A DNA stretch of 64,000 nt from JBJHDF01 sp050486405 (lineage in GTDB: Bacteria; Pseudomonadota; Gammaproteobacteria; Pseudomonadales; Cellvibrionaceae). Shown piece after piece: positions 1 through 8,039 of this stretch (position 1 is the stretch's first letter; the number at the start of each line of letters is the position of its first letter). The notes under the pieces were generated by a model. It was given only the letters and a program-made list of their open reading frames with translations. It was not told the DNA's origin and did not search any database. The position numbers and the translations under genes are program-made. The stretch covers positions 1 through 64,000 of the forward strand of contig JBJHDF010000011.1 in the NCBI GenBank assembly GCA_050486405.1. The letters run 5' to 3'.

Positions 1-113
1 TTCTCTCCGTATGGGCGCTCTGGAATATCCAAAAGCCCTCGCCGCTGATAGTAACGAACCGTCTCGACCGAAACTCCCGCACTTTTAGCAAGTTCACCTA
101 TTCTCATCATCAT
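1..113 (-). CDS. MerR-family regulator, N-terminal part only (runs off left edge)
   Basis: The readable part gives the first 37 residues of a MerR winged-helix DNA-binding domain. It starts with three consecutive Met codons, then an RIGELAKSAGVSVETVRYYQ helix-turn-helix and RRGLL..PERPYGE. The YQR-GLL-P--PYG pattern resembles mercury-type MerR more than CueR or CadR types, but the metal-binding C-terminus is outside the window. MerR proteins bend promoter DNA between -35 and -10 in response to metals or stress. The start lies just inside the presumed integron crossover and lacks an obvious ribosome-binding site, as is common for cassette genes read from the integron promoter. Confidence 0.75.
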   Translation of the reverse strand, partial: MMMRIGELAKSAGVSVETVRYYQRRGLLDIPERPYGE

Positions 114-120
114 GGGTGGC

Positions 121-127
121 ATCTAAC
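121..127 (-). other. Candidate attI crossover (GTTRRRY core)
   Basis: On the minus strand the seven bases read GTTAGAT and match the GTTRRRY recombination core. They are preceded by ACAAAT, much like the ACAAAG before the core of attI1. The site is upstream of intI and immediately before the leftward merR-like start, where an attI/cassette junction should be. No experimental or comparative proof is available from this window. Confidence 0.55.
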
Positions 128-140
128 ATTTGTATATCGC

Positions 141-259
141 GCATGCGCGTTATCACTCTAAAGTGATTTCTGGAAAGTCCCGGTAATTCCTTGTTTTCAA
201 AAAGGAATGGCGGAATTTTGAGGCGGGCCAATGGTGGGAAAGCGTGCATGCGCGTTATC
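141..259. repeat. 14-bp direct repeat in the attI region (two copies, a third degenerate)
   Basis: GCATGCGCGTTATC occurs at 141-154 and again at 246-259. A degenerate relative (ACATGCGCATTGT) lies at 343-355, so the copies are spaced about 100 bp apart. In attI1, direct repeats beside the crossover are accessory integrase-binding sites; these could play that role. The spacing is wider than in attI1, so that role is inference. Confidence 0.6.
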
Positions 260-378
260 CTTCCTGACCCTGCGCTATATGTACCCTCGGGAAATCCGTA
301 ACGTCTTGATGATAAACACTTCCTTGCATATTGCAAGGGCGTACATGCGCATTGTAAAGATGCGAAACGAGCCAATAC

Positions 379-407
379 TTGCCCAGATTTCAGATATACT
401 GTATAAA
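379..407 (+). promoter_or_regulatory. Integrase promoter (Pint)
   Basis: TTGCCC at 379-384 and TATAAA at 402-407 are separated by 17 bases, giving a plausible sigma-70 promoter. The -10 element lies inside the LexA box. AAGGAGG at 428-434 lies 8 bases before the GTG start at 443. Confidence 0.6.
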
Positions 408-416
408 TATACAGTA
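397..416 (+). promoter_or_regulatory. LexA (SOS) box in the intI promoter
   Basis: The sequence is CTGT-N8-ACAG with an AT-only spacer (399-414), flanked by TA on both sides: an ideal gammaproteobacterial SOS box. It covers the -10 region of Pint, so LexA would block integrase transcription until DNA damage. SOS control of integron integrases is established for class 1 and Vibrio integrons. Confidence 0.9.
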
Positions 417-442
417 TACGACCAGTCAAGGAGGATACAGAG

Positions 443-1408
443 GTGGGATCAAGCCCGTTTATCGAAAATCTTCGCTCCGAGATGCGACTGCGGGGGTACA
501 GCATCCGGACAGAGAAAACTTACCTGTTCTGGATCAAGCGCTATATCCTGTATAACCAGAAACGACACCCACAGGATATGGGGCAAGACGAGGTCAAGGG
601 ATATTTGACGTGGTTGGCTGTCAATCGCGGGGTCGCTGTGAACACCCAAAAAGTGGTACTGAATGCTTTGGTGTTCATGTATCACAAGGTGCTGAAGCAA
701 GACCTGGGCGAGATGGATTTCAAGCTGGCCACCAAACAACGCCGTTTGCCCTGTGTGTTGTCCAAGGGCGAAGTTGGCGCGATCTTGCAAAAGCTGGAGG
801 GCAGGGATCGACTGATAGCGTCTTTGCTGTACGGTAGCGGCCTGCGCCTGAACGAATGCTTGCGCTTGCGTGTGCAGGATATCTGTTTTCAGCGCCTTGC
901 CATTACGGTTCGTGACGGCAAGGCCAACAAAGATCGGCAGACTTTGCTGGGTCAGTCCATTGTTGAACCTCTCAAACAAGCCATTGAAGTTGCGCTGAAA
1001 GTTCAGCGCCGCGACAATCAAAGAGGCATTGGCCCTTCTATCCCCGGGGCCCTAGGCCGAAAGTATCCTTCCGCCTATCGGGACCCGGGGTGGATGTATG
1101 TTTTCCCCTCATCCGGCCTGTCAGGCCATCCCGTAACGGGTGTTACTTGTCGCCATCACCTGCACGATACTGTCATGCGAAAGGCGCTGCGTCGCGCTGT
1201 ACTGGCTGCTGATATCAGGAGCAAGCGGGTGAACTGCCACACTTTTCGGCATTCTTTCGCCACGCATTTGCTGGAGAGCGGTTACGATATTCGCAGTGTT
1301 CAGGAGTTGCTGGGGCACAACGATGTGAAAACCACGCAGATCTATACTCACGTAATCGGACAGCATTATGCCGGTACGCGCAGTCCGGTGGACGAGCTGG
1401 CCATTTAG
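443..1408 (+). CDS. intI: Integron integrase IntI (tyrosine recombinase)
   Basis: 321 residues, the usual IntI size. IntI recombines attI with attC to insert and excise gene cassettes. An N-terminal SAM-like DNA-binding domain (about 5-90) precedes the catalytic domain. The expected catalytic residues are visible: R135 in GSGLRLNE, K160, H266-TF-R269, H292 in LLGHNDVKTTQ and the nucleophile Y301. The insert typical of IntI and absent from XerC/D is present near residues 195-240 (GRKYPSAYRDPGW...VFPSS...RHHLHD). Nothing suggests inactivation. The GTG start has a strong ribosome-binding site, and LexA probably represses the gene. Confidence 0.95.
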   Translation: MGSSPFIENLRSEMRLRGYSIRTEKTYLFWIKRYILYNQKRHPQDMGQDEVKGYLTWLAVNRGVAVNTQKVVLNALVFMYHKVLKQDLGEMDFKLATKQRRLPCVLSKGEVGAILQKLEGRDRLIASLLYGSGLRLNECLRLRVQDICFQRLAITVRDGKANKDRQTLLGQSIVEPLKQAIEVALKVQRRDNQRGIGPSIPGALGRKYPSAYRDPGWMYVFPSSGLSGHPVTGVTCRHHLHDTVMRKALRRAVLAADIRSKRVNCHTFRHSFATHLLESGYDIRSVQELLGHNDVKTTQIYTHVIGQHYAGTRSPVDELAI

Positions 1409-1417
1409 AGCTCGACT

Positions 1418-1657
1418 TCACTTGTCCGGCAATATCTTCACCACCTGCTCCCGCGCTGCCCGCTCTTCGGCCGGGGTGTTTACGCGGGTTTCCAGTTCAC
1501 GCACTTTGGGCTTGATGCGTATTTCATCCTTGAAGCCGCATTCGACGCATTCTCGGTAGTCGGTGCCGTCGGCGTGGTAGACCACCAGGCGGTCCTGGGC
1601 GGCGCAGCGGGGGCAGACGGCGCCGGCGATAAAACGGCGTGTTGCGCGGAAGGCCAT
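1418..1657 (-). CDS. yheV: YheV-family putative zinc-ribbon protein
   Basis: 79 residues with two Cys pairs, CPRC (about 15-18) and CVEC (about 37-40), separated by an aromatic stretch: a small zinc ribbon. It resembles the YheV family of unknown function, which is commonly found behind prlC in pseudomonad-like genomes. Its ATG overlaps the prlC stop, so the two are translationally coupled. The C-terminus is charged. Confidence 0.85.
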   Translation of the reverse strand: MAFRATRRFIAGAVCPRCAAQDRLVVYHADGTDYRECVECGFKDEIRIKPKVRELETRVNTPAEERAAREQVVKILPDK

Positions 1658-3729
1658 CAGGCCGCCTCACCGGTGATGCCGCTGTGGCGCAGCAGGGGTT
1701 CGATGCTGGGTTCGCGGCCGCGAAATTCCTTGAACAGCTCCATGGGTTCGCGGCTGCCACCCTGTTCGAGAATGCTCTGCAGAAAGCGGCGGCCGGTGTC
1801 CGGGTTGAAAATGCCTTCTTCTTCAAAGCGGGAGAAGGCATCGGCGGAGAGCACTTCGGCCCACTTGTAGCTGTAGTAACCCGCGGCGTAACCGCCGGCA
1901 AAGATGTGGCTGAAGCTGTTCTGGAATTTGTTGAATGCCGGGGGGATGACCACCGCCACCTGTTGCCGTACTTCGTCCAGCAGCGCCTGCGGCTCGCGCG
2001 GGTGTTTCGGGTCGTATTCGGCGTGCAGCCGGAAGTCGAACAGCGAGAATTCCAGTTGCCGCAACATCTGCATGCCAGACTGGAAATTTCTGGCGGCGAG
2101 CATGCGCTGCAGGAGTTGAGCGGGCAGAGGTTCGCCGCTCTGGAAGTGGCCGGAGATCAGCGGGATGGCCTCAGGCTCCCAGCACCAGTTTTCCAGAAAC
2201 TGGCTGGGCAGTTCCACCGCGTCCCAGGCCACGCCGTTGATGCCGCTGACAGCGGCCACGTCGATACGGGTGAGCATGTGGTGCAGGCCGTGGCCGAATT
2301 CGTGGAACAGGGTGGTGACTTCGTCGTGGGTGAGCAGCGACGGGGTGTCGCCCACCGGCGGTGTAAAGTTGCAGGTGAGAAACGCCACCGGTTTCTGCAG
2401 GCTGCCGTCGGCGCGCTGGCGGCGCACCCGGCAGTCGGCCATCCAGGCGCCGCCGCGTTTGTTTTCCCGGGCAAACAGGTCCAAATAGAAAGCCGCGATT
2501 TCCTCGCCGTTCTGGCGGACGCGGTAAAAGCGCACGTCCGGGTGCCAGCTATCCACCTCCGTGTTCTGCTCGATACTCAGGCCGTAGAGCCGGCTTACCA
2601 CATCGAACATGCCGGCGATTACGCGCTCGGCGGGGAAGTAGGGGCGCAGTTCTTCCTGGGATACGGCGTACTTTTCCACCCGCAACTGTTCGCTGTAGAA
2701 GGGGATGTCCCAGGCCTGAAGATCGTCGCAGCCCCGGGCGCTGGCGAAGTCGCGCAACTCGGCGATGTCGCGCTCGGCCCAGGGGCGGGACTTGTCTGCC
2801 AGTTGATACAGGAAGTCCAGCACCTGTTGTGGCGATTCGGCCATTTTGGTGGCCAGGGAGCGCTGGGCGTAGTTGTCAAAACCCAGCAGTCGCGCCAGCT
2901 CATGACGCAGGGCCAGGGTCTCCTCGATCAGGGCGCTGTTGTCCCACTCGGCGGCGCTGCTGCCGTCGGCCTTCTGCCCCTGGGCGCTGGCGCGGGTGAC
3001 GTAGGCGGTGTACAGCTCGCGGCGCAGCTGGCGGTCCTCGGCGTAGGTCATCACCGCCAGAAACGAGGGGATGTCCAGGGTGACCAGATAGCCGCTCATG
3101 CCCTTCTGCTGCGCGGCCTGGGCGGCACTGGCCAGCGCCGAGTCGGGCAGGCCGGCCAGGGCTGCCGGGTCGTCAAACTGGCGGTGCCAGGCCTGGGTGG
3201 CGTCCAGCACATTATTGGCAAAGCGGGTGGACAGTTCGGACAGGCGCTTTTTGATGGCGCCAAAGCGGGCTTTTTGCTCGCCCTCCAGGTCCACGCCCCC
3301 AAGACGGAAGTCGCGCAGCGCGTTGTCCACCGCCCGGCGCCTGGCCTGGTCCAGGCGCGGGTAGTCATCGCTGTCCGCCAGTGCCCGATAGGCGCGGTAG
3401 AGGTCGGCGTTCTGCTGCACCTGGGTGCCGTATTCGGTCAACAGGGCTACACTGGTGTCGTAGGCCTGGCGCAGGGCTTCGCTGTTGCACACGGCGTTGA
3501 GGTGACTCACCGGCGCCCAGGCCTGCTCCAGACGATCGTCCCGCTCTTCCAGGGGTGCCACCAGGCTGTCCCAGGTGGGGCTTTGATCACTGGCGGCAAG
3601 ATCCTGGAGCAATTGCTGCAAATGGCGGCGATTGTCGTCGATCATCCGGCGAACGGCCGGCTCCACCTGTTCCGGTCGGATGGCGGAGAAGGGGGGCAGG
3701 GTGTGCTGTTCCAGCAGCGGGTTGGACAT
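1657..3729 (-). CDS. prlC: Oligopeptidase A (M3 metallopeptidase)
   Basis: 690 residues, full length for the family. A cytoplasmic zinc endopeptidase that degrades signal peptides and other short peptides. The HEFGH zinc motif is at residues 476-480 within FHEFGHGLHHML, and the downstream Glu ligand region (GVAWDAVELPSQFLENW) is intact. No signal peptide. It is co-transcribed with yheV and divergent from the gamma-carbonic anhydrase gene over a gap of about 85 bases. Confidence 0.96.
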   Translation of the reverse strand: MSNPLLEQHTLPPFSAIRPEQVEPAVRRMIDDNRRHLQQLLQDLAASDQSPTWDSLVAPLEERDDRLEQAWAPVSHLNAVCNSEALRQAYDTSVALLTEYGTQVQQNADLYRAYRALADSDDYPRLDQARRRAVDNALRDFRLGGVDLEGEQKARFGAIKKRLSELSTRFANNVLDATQAWHRQFDDPAALAGLPDSALASAAQAAQQKGMSGYLVTLDIPSFLAVMTYAEDRQLRRELYTAYVTRASAQGQKADGSSAAEWDNSALIEETLALRHELARLLGFDNYAQRSLATKMAESPQQVLDFLYQLADKSRPWAERDIAELRDFASARGCDDLQAWDIPFYSEQLRVEKYAVSQEELRPYFPAERVIAGMFDVVSRLYGLSIEQNTEVDSWHPDVRFYRVRQNGEEIAAFYLDLFARENKRGGAWMADCRVRRQRADGSLQKPVAFLTCNFTPPVGDTPSLLTHDEVTTLFHEFGHGLHHMLTRIDVAAVSGINGVAWDAVELPSQFLENWCWEPEAIPLISGHFQSGEPLPAQLLQRMLAARNFQSGMQMLRQLEFSLFDFRLHAEYDPKHPREPQALLDEVRQQVAVVIPPAFNKFQNSFSHIFAGGYAAGYYSYKWAEVLSADAFSRFEEEGIFNPDTGRRFLQSILEQGGSREPMELFKEFRGREPSIEPLLRHSGITGEAA

Positions 3730-3813
3730 GCGTACCTCAAATTTTCAAAAACGATAGTCGATTGCCGTATGATACACCCATGTGTTGCGCGGTAAGAGTT
3801 GCGAGGTAAGACC

Positions 3814-4377
3814 ATGGCCCAATCCACCACCACCCCCAATCTGCGGCCCTACGGGGAGCATCTGCCCAAGTTGGGCCAACGGGTCTGGGTGGACCCGGCG
3901 GCGGTGGTCATCGGCGATGTGGAAATCGGCGACGACTCTTCCATCTGGCCCTGTGCCGTGCTGCGCGGCGACATGCACCGTATCCGTATCGGCGCCCGCA
4001 CCAGCATCCAGGACGGCTCCATTCTGCACATTACCCACGCCGGCCCCTACAGCCCGGAAGGCTTCCCCCTGACCGTGGGCGACGATGTCACCGTGGGCCA
4101 CTCGGTGAATCTGCACGGCTGTACCGTGGCTGACCGGGTACTGGTGGGTATTGGCGCCACCCTGCTCGATGGAGTCGTGGTGGAAGAAGAGGTGATCATC
4201 GGCGCCGGCAGCCTGGTGCCCCCCGGACGACGACTGGAGAGCGGCTACCTCTATGTGGGCGCGCCCTGCAAGGCCGTGCGGCCGCTGAAGGACAGCGAGC
4301 GGCAGTTTTTCCGCTACTCCGCCGGCACCTACGTCAAACTCAAGGACGACTATCTTCGCGCCCAGAGCGGCTATTAA
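3814..4377 (+). CDS. Gamma-carbonic anhydrase-like hexapeptide-repeat protein (YrdA family)
   Basis: 187 residues from the ATG at 3814, preceded by GAGGTAAG; an in-frame TTG at 3799 lies upstream of that site and is less likely. The body is a left-handed beta-helix of hexapeptide repeats (VVIGDVEIGDDSSIWPCAVLRGD...). The family binds zinc through three His; GHSVNLHG and an ILHITHAG segment are present. Whether it hydrates CO2 or is an inactive scaffold is not decided by sequence. The divergent arrangement with prlC is common in related genomes. Confidence 0.9.
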   Translation: MAQSTTTPNLRPYGEHLPKLGQRVWVDPAAVVIGDVEIGDDSSIWPCAVLRGDMHRIRIGARTSIQDGSILHITHAGPYSPEGFPLTVGDDVTVGHSVNLHGCTVADRVLVGIGATLLDGVVVEEEVIIGAGSLVPPGRRLESGYLYVGAPCKAVRPLKDSERQFFRYSAGTYVKLKDDYLRAQSGY

Positions 4378-4380
4378 TTA

Positions 4381-6219
4381 ATGCTCCATGTGGAAAGGCT
4401 GATAAATAGGCCCCTACTGGCCGCGTTGCTGTGCTTGCTGGCTCTGAGCGCCCGGGCGGAGACGATTCCGCAGGACCCTCCCGACACCCTCCCACCACTG
4501 CTGATTGTCCAGGATCACGCCTGGGCGCCTCTGGCGTTTCGCGACAGGCACGGTGAACCCCGGGGCCTACTGGTGGACCTGTGGCGCGCGGTGGGCGAAC
4601 ACCTGGGGCGCGAAGTGGCGTTTGTGCTGGTGGACTGGCAGGCCACCCTCGTGCAAGTGAGGGACAACGATGATCGGGTCCACGGCGGCCTGTTTCGCTC
4701 TCCCGAGCGCAGCGAATACCTGGATTTTTCCCACCCCCTGATGAACCTGCGCACCACCCTGTTCGTCAGCCGCACCGCTGTCGGTCCCCAGGTCATGGTT
4801 GCCCAGGATCTGCGCGACACCCCGGTGGGCATTACCGCCGGCGGTTACGAAGAGGAGTTCATGCGCAACCGGCACCCCGATATCACCCTGGCGCTCTACG
4901 ACAACAACGAGGCACTGGCCTGGGCCGCAGCCAGCGGTGAAGTCGATGCCTTTGTCGCCGACTACCCGGTGGGCATGTACTACCTGGACCGCTTTACCAC
5001 TCCCGACCAGTTCCACGTGCTGGAAGTGCTGTACCAGCAACCGCTGCACGCCGCCGTGACCAAGGGCAATCAGGAGCTGCTGGAGGAAATCAATCGGGGT
5101 CTGGCCCTGGTGTCCACCGAGGAAATGACCGCCATCACCCAAAAGTGGATGCAGAGTGAGCGGGTGGAAGTTATCCCCCCCTGGCTGCTGCCGGCGCTGA
5201 TATTAATGACCCTGATCATGGTGCTGGGCGGACTGCTGCTGCACAACCGCAGCCTCAAGCAGCGTTTGGAGCAGCAGGCGCAGGAGCTGCAGCGGCAGGC
5301 CCGGCATCAACAGTTGCTCACCGACAACATGACGGATTTTATCTGGACCGTGAGCGCCGACAACAAGCTGTCCTATGTCAGCCCCTCGGTAGAGAAGATG
5401 CTGGGCTACAAGGCCCAGGAGCTGATCGGCGGGGAAATGACCATCGCCCTCACCGAAAAGGCCGCCGAGGAAACCTACGCCCTGCAGAGCCGCTTGGTGG
5501 CCGCCGCCCAGCGGGGAGAGTATCCCGAGGGTTACGTGGATACGGTGGCGGAGCTGGCCCAGCGCCACAAGGACGGCCATGTGATCTGGACCGAAGTGGT
5601 GATTCGGGCTTTTTTCACCGTCGAGGGCGACTTTGCCGGCGCCCAGGGCGCCTCCCGGGACATCAGCCAGAGAATCAAAGCCGAAGAAACCCTGCGTCAG
5701 ATGGCCTGCATCGATCCACTGACCCAGTTGCCCAACCGGCGACGCCTGCTGGAGTTTGTGCAACAGGCCATAGCCGACTCACGCAAAAGCGGCCGCTATT
5801 GGGCGCTGCTCTATCTGGACCTGGACAATTTCAAGCGTTTCAACGACTACCACGGCCACAACGCCGGCGACCAGTTACTGGTGCTGATTGCCCGTCGCCT
5901 GGAAAACTCCTTGCCGGACAACTGCGCCCTGGCCCGATACAGCGGCGACGGCTTTATGATCGTGGCCACAGGCCTGGGGGATCTGGCAGACGCGCGACAG
6001 CGGGCCGGAGCGCTGGGCAAACACGTATTGCAGCAGATGGGTGAAGGGTTCGAACTGCAAGGCACCCCCGTCAATCTGGGCAGCAGCATCGGCATCGCTC
6101 TTTGTGGCCCGAAACACACCCAGCCGGACAACCAGTTCAAGCGAGCCAACCAGGCCATGCACCAAGCCAAGACCCAGGGCCGCAATCAGTATTTTGTCTG
6201 TGACGGGGAAGTCAGCTAG
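4381..6219 (+). CDS. Membrane receptor: periplasmic binding domain, PAS and degenerate GGDEF
   Basis: 612 residues. Order: signal sequence (about 1-26), type-3 solute-binding domain (about 40-255), one membrane helix (about 262-282), coiled linker, PAS domain (about 313-425) and a GGDEF domain (about 440-610). A periplasmic ligand would be sensed and passed to the cytoplasmic domains. The cyclase signature reads SGDGF at residues 521-525 instead of GGDEF, so the catalytic Glu is lost and diguanylate cyclase activity is doubtful; it may bind GTP or act as a regulatory partner. It starts 4 bases after the carbonic anhydrase stop. Confidence 0.9.
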   Translation: MLHVERLINRPLLAALLCLLALSARAETIPQDPPDTLPPLLIVQDHAWAPLAFRDRHGEPRGLLVDLWRAVGEHLGREVAFVLVDWQATLVQVRDNDDRVHGGLFRSPERSEYLDFSHPLMNLRTTLFVSRTAVGPQVMVAQDLRDTPVGITAGGYEEEFMRNRHPDITLALYDNNEALAWAAASGEVDAFVADYPVGMYYLDRFTTPDQFHVLEVLYQQPLHAAVTKGNQELLEEINRGLALVSTEEMTAITQKWMQSERVEVIPPWLLPALILMTLIMVLGGLLLHNRSLKQRLEQQAQELQRQARHQQLLTDNMTDFIWTVSADNKLSYVSPSVEKMLGYKAQELIGGEMTIALTEKAAEETYALQSRLVAAAQRGEYPEGYVDTVAELAQRHKDGHVIWTEVVIRAFFTVEGDFAGAQGASRDISQRIKAEETLRQMACIDPLTQLPNRRRLLEFVQQAIADSRKSGRYWALLYLDLDNFKRFNDYHGHNAGDQLLVLIARRLENSLPDNCALARYSGDGFMIVATGLGDLADARQRAGALGKHVLQQMGEGFELQGTPVNLGSSIGIALCGPKHTQPDNQFKRANQAMHQAKTQGRNQYFVCDGEVS

Positions 6220-6231
6220 TCCTCAGCCCAT

Positions 6232-7065
6232 TCAGAACAGCGGCCCGGCGTCTGAGTCCCGGAAAATCCAGACCAGGGCCAGACCACCGCTGAGCGCGTG
6301 CCGGGTTTCCACCAGCGGGCTGTCCACAAAACGGGCGCCATCCAGATTGGTATAGCGCACATAGAGCCCGTAGCGAAAATCCCGATCGGACCGGCTTAGG
6401 GCTAACTGGTGCCCGGTACCGCCGTACCCGGGTTTGGCGTGGTAGGCGGGCCGGGTTTCGGTGGCAAACTCGTCGTCCACCGAGTAGTAGTACTGGCTGT
6501 AGGCCCGGCTGACATGATAGAGCCCGCCGCGATAGGTCATGCTCCAGCCCAGCACCTCTGTGCGGTAGGCCAGTTGCACCTGGCTCAGCCAACCGATGTA
6601 ATCCGGCGACCGCCGGCCCACGGAAAACACCGCCCTGGTTGGCAAGTGCAACAGCCAGCCGCGCTCCAAGTCCGCACCGGTAAGATTGATATTGATGGCC
6701 GGCCCAATTTCAAACGAGGAGTCCAGGGGCGACATGCCCTCGCGCTTCTCATTATCGCGGCTGTCCGGGGTGATGGTGGCGGCCATGCTGACGCTGAGCT
6801 CGAACTGATCCGTGCGCAGAAAGTCGCCACGCACCCCAGCACGATCCGACTGCAGAAAACGGCCGCTGTAGGTCAGGTAGGGCACCGGTGACACATAGTA
6901 GCGGTACTCCCGGGACCCGGGATAGTCCGGCGCCGACACCAGTCCCACACCCACGCCCAACTCCCAGTTGGTTTCCACCAATTCGTACTCGGCGTTGACC
7001 GAGACAGACAGCAGACACGACAGCGTTGCCGCAGGCCATCGCCACCGCATTGCATTCACCCCCAT
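6232..7065 (-). CDS. MipA/OmpV-family outer-membrane protein
   Basis: 277 residues with a signal peptide (about 6-25, cut near VNA-EYE) and a C-terminal Phe typical of outer-membrane barrels. The N-terminal GVGVGLVSAPDYPGSREYRYYVSPVPYLTYSG block is characteristic of MipA/OmpV proteins, which include a murein-hydrolase scaffold and antigenic porin-like proteins. GGAGG lies 7 bases before the ATG at 7065, supporting this start. The gene is convergent with the receptor gene. Confidence 0.88.
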   Translation of the reverse strand: MGVNAMRWRWPAATLSCLLSVSVNAEYELVETNWELGVGVGLVSAPDYPGSREYRYYVSPVPYLTYSGRFLQSDRAGVRGDFLRTDQFELSVSMAATITPDSRDNEKREGMSPLDSSFEIGPAININLTGADLERGWLLHLPTRAVFSVGRRSPDYIGWLSQVQLAYRTEVLGWSMTYRGGLYHVSRAYSQYYYSVDDEFATETRPAYHAKPGYGGTGHQLALSRSDRDFRYGLYVRYTNLDGARFVDSPLVETRHALSGGLALVWIFRDSDAGPLF

Positions 7066-7135
7066 ATCATCGCCTCCACCAAAACGGCGCCCACCTTAGC
7101 AAAACCCGTGGCCCTTGTCTCTGCGCGGGGAATCG

Positions 7136-8020
7136 TCAGTGCAGGGTGCTGTCGCCAAACAATTGCCGCACTGCATCGGTATCAAAGCGGTACTTCTGGT
7201 TGCAGAACTGGCAGTCGATGGTGATGGCGCCTTTCTCCACCAACAGCTTCTCCACTTCTTCCTGGCCGAGGGATTTCAGCGCCTCGGCGCTGCGCTCGCG
7301 GGTACAGCTGCAGGCGAAGACCATAGGCTGGGCTTCCAGCAGGCGCACCCGGTGTTCGTGAAACAGACGGTAGAGCAGCGTTTTCTGATCCAGCGCCAGT
7401 GCCTCCTCGGTAGTCACTGTGTCCGCCAGGGCGCAGAGCGTCTCCCACTGGGACTGGTTGTGCCCGGGGCCGGCCTCTTCCTGGCGTGGCAGCTTCTGCA
7501 ACAGCAGACCGCTGGCCCGCTCACCGTCAGCCATTAACCAAAAGCGGGTGTCGAGCTGCTCGGACAGCGTGAAATAATCTTCCAGACAACTGGCCAGCCG
7601 GGGCTTTTCCATGGGCACTATGCCCTGATAGCGTTCGCCTTTTTCCGGTTCTATGGTGATGGCCATAACGCCCTTGCCCAACCAACCGGCCAAACCGTCG
7701 CCGCGCCCCGGCGCCGGCAGGGTGTTGTCGCCGGGGCGGCTGCGCACTATGCCGCGCAGTTGCCGGTGGTGACTGCACTCGGCCATCACCAGTGACAAAG
7801 GGCCGTCACCCCGGGCCTGCAAACTGACCACACCACTGAATTTCAGCGTCGCAGACAGCAGACCAGCGGCGGCCAGAAACTCGCCCAGCAGCTGTTGCAC
7901 CGACTCGGGACGCCGATTGTATTGCAATACCTGGCGGTAGCTATCGCCCAGCGTGATGATTTCGCCGCGAATATCGCAGCCATCGAACAGAAAGCGTTGC
8001 AGTACATCGTTGTCGGACAT
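7136..8020 (-). CDS. hslO: Redox-regulated chaperone Hsp33
   Basis: 294 residues. Hsp33 is a cytosolic holdase switched on by oxidation and unfolding. The four zinc-binding switch cysteines are present near the C-terminus: C237 and C239 (CSC) and C270 and C273 (CQFC). Together with hslR and yrfG upstream it keeps the conserved cluster yrfG-hslR-hslO seen in E. coli. Confidence 0.96.
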   Translation of the reverse strand: MSDNDVLQRFLFDGCDIRGEIITLGDSYRQVLQYNRRPESVQQLLGEFLAAAGLLSATLKFSGVVSLQARGDGPLSLVMAECSHHRQLRGIVRSRPGDNTLPAPGRGDGLAGWLGKGVMAITIEPEKGERYQGIVPMEKPRLASCLEDYFTLSEQLDTRFWLMADGERASGLLLQKLPRQEEAGPGHNQSQWETLCALADTVTTEEALALDQKTLLYRLFHEHRVRLLEAQPMVFACSCTRERSAEALKSLGQEEVEKLLVEKGAITIDCQFCNQKYRFDTDAVRQLFGDSTLH

Positions 8021-8039
8021 GGTGTTACATCAACCAGTT

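Larger units (their letters stand above)
1..1408. mobile_element. Chromosomal integron platform (intI, attI, start of first cassette), partial
   Basis: The segment holds an integron integrase reading right, a candidate attI crossover upstream of it, and a gene reading left whose start lies 8 bases beyond the crossover. This is the usual divergent layout of integrase and cassettes. No sul1 or qacE remnants are visible, so a chromosomal (sedentary) integron is more likely than a class 1 element. The cassette array would lie left of the window and cannot be seen, so no attC site is confirmed. The right border is the conserved yheV-prlC block. Confidence 0.65.

Noticed and set aside
94..504. 136-codon minus-strand frame across the attI region and intI start
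   Set aside because: It crosses the LexA box, promoter and presumed crossover and overlaps the merR start; composition is not protein-like.
1..1408. Class 1 mobile (clinical) integron
   Set aside because: The integrase differs clearly from IntI1 and no 3'-conserved segment or transposon ends are visible; the right flank is conserved chromosome.
1639..3795. Long open frame (718 codons) on the + strand opposite prlC
   Set aside because: It mirrors prlC, is low-complexity and has no family motifs. High G+C creates such antisense frames; the same holds for frames opposite nasA (11780-13123), nirB (14007-15680), atpD (31908-33155), glmU/atpC (30279-31886) and dnaN (51889-53082).
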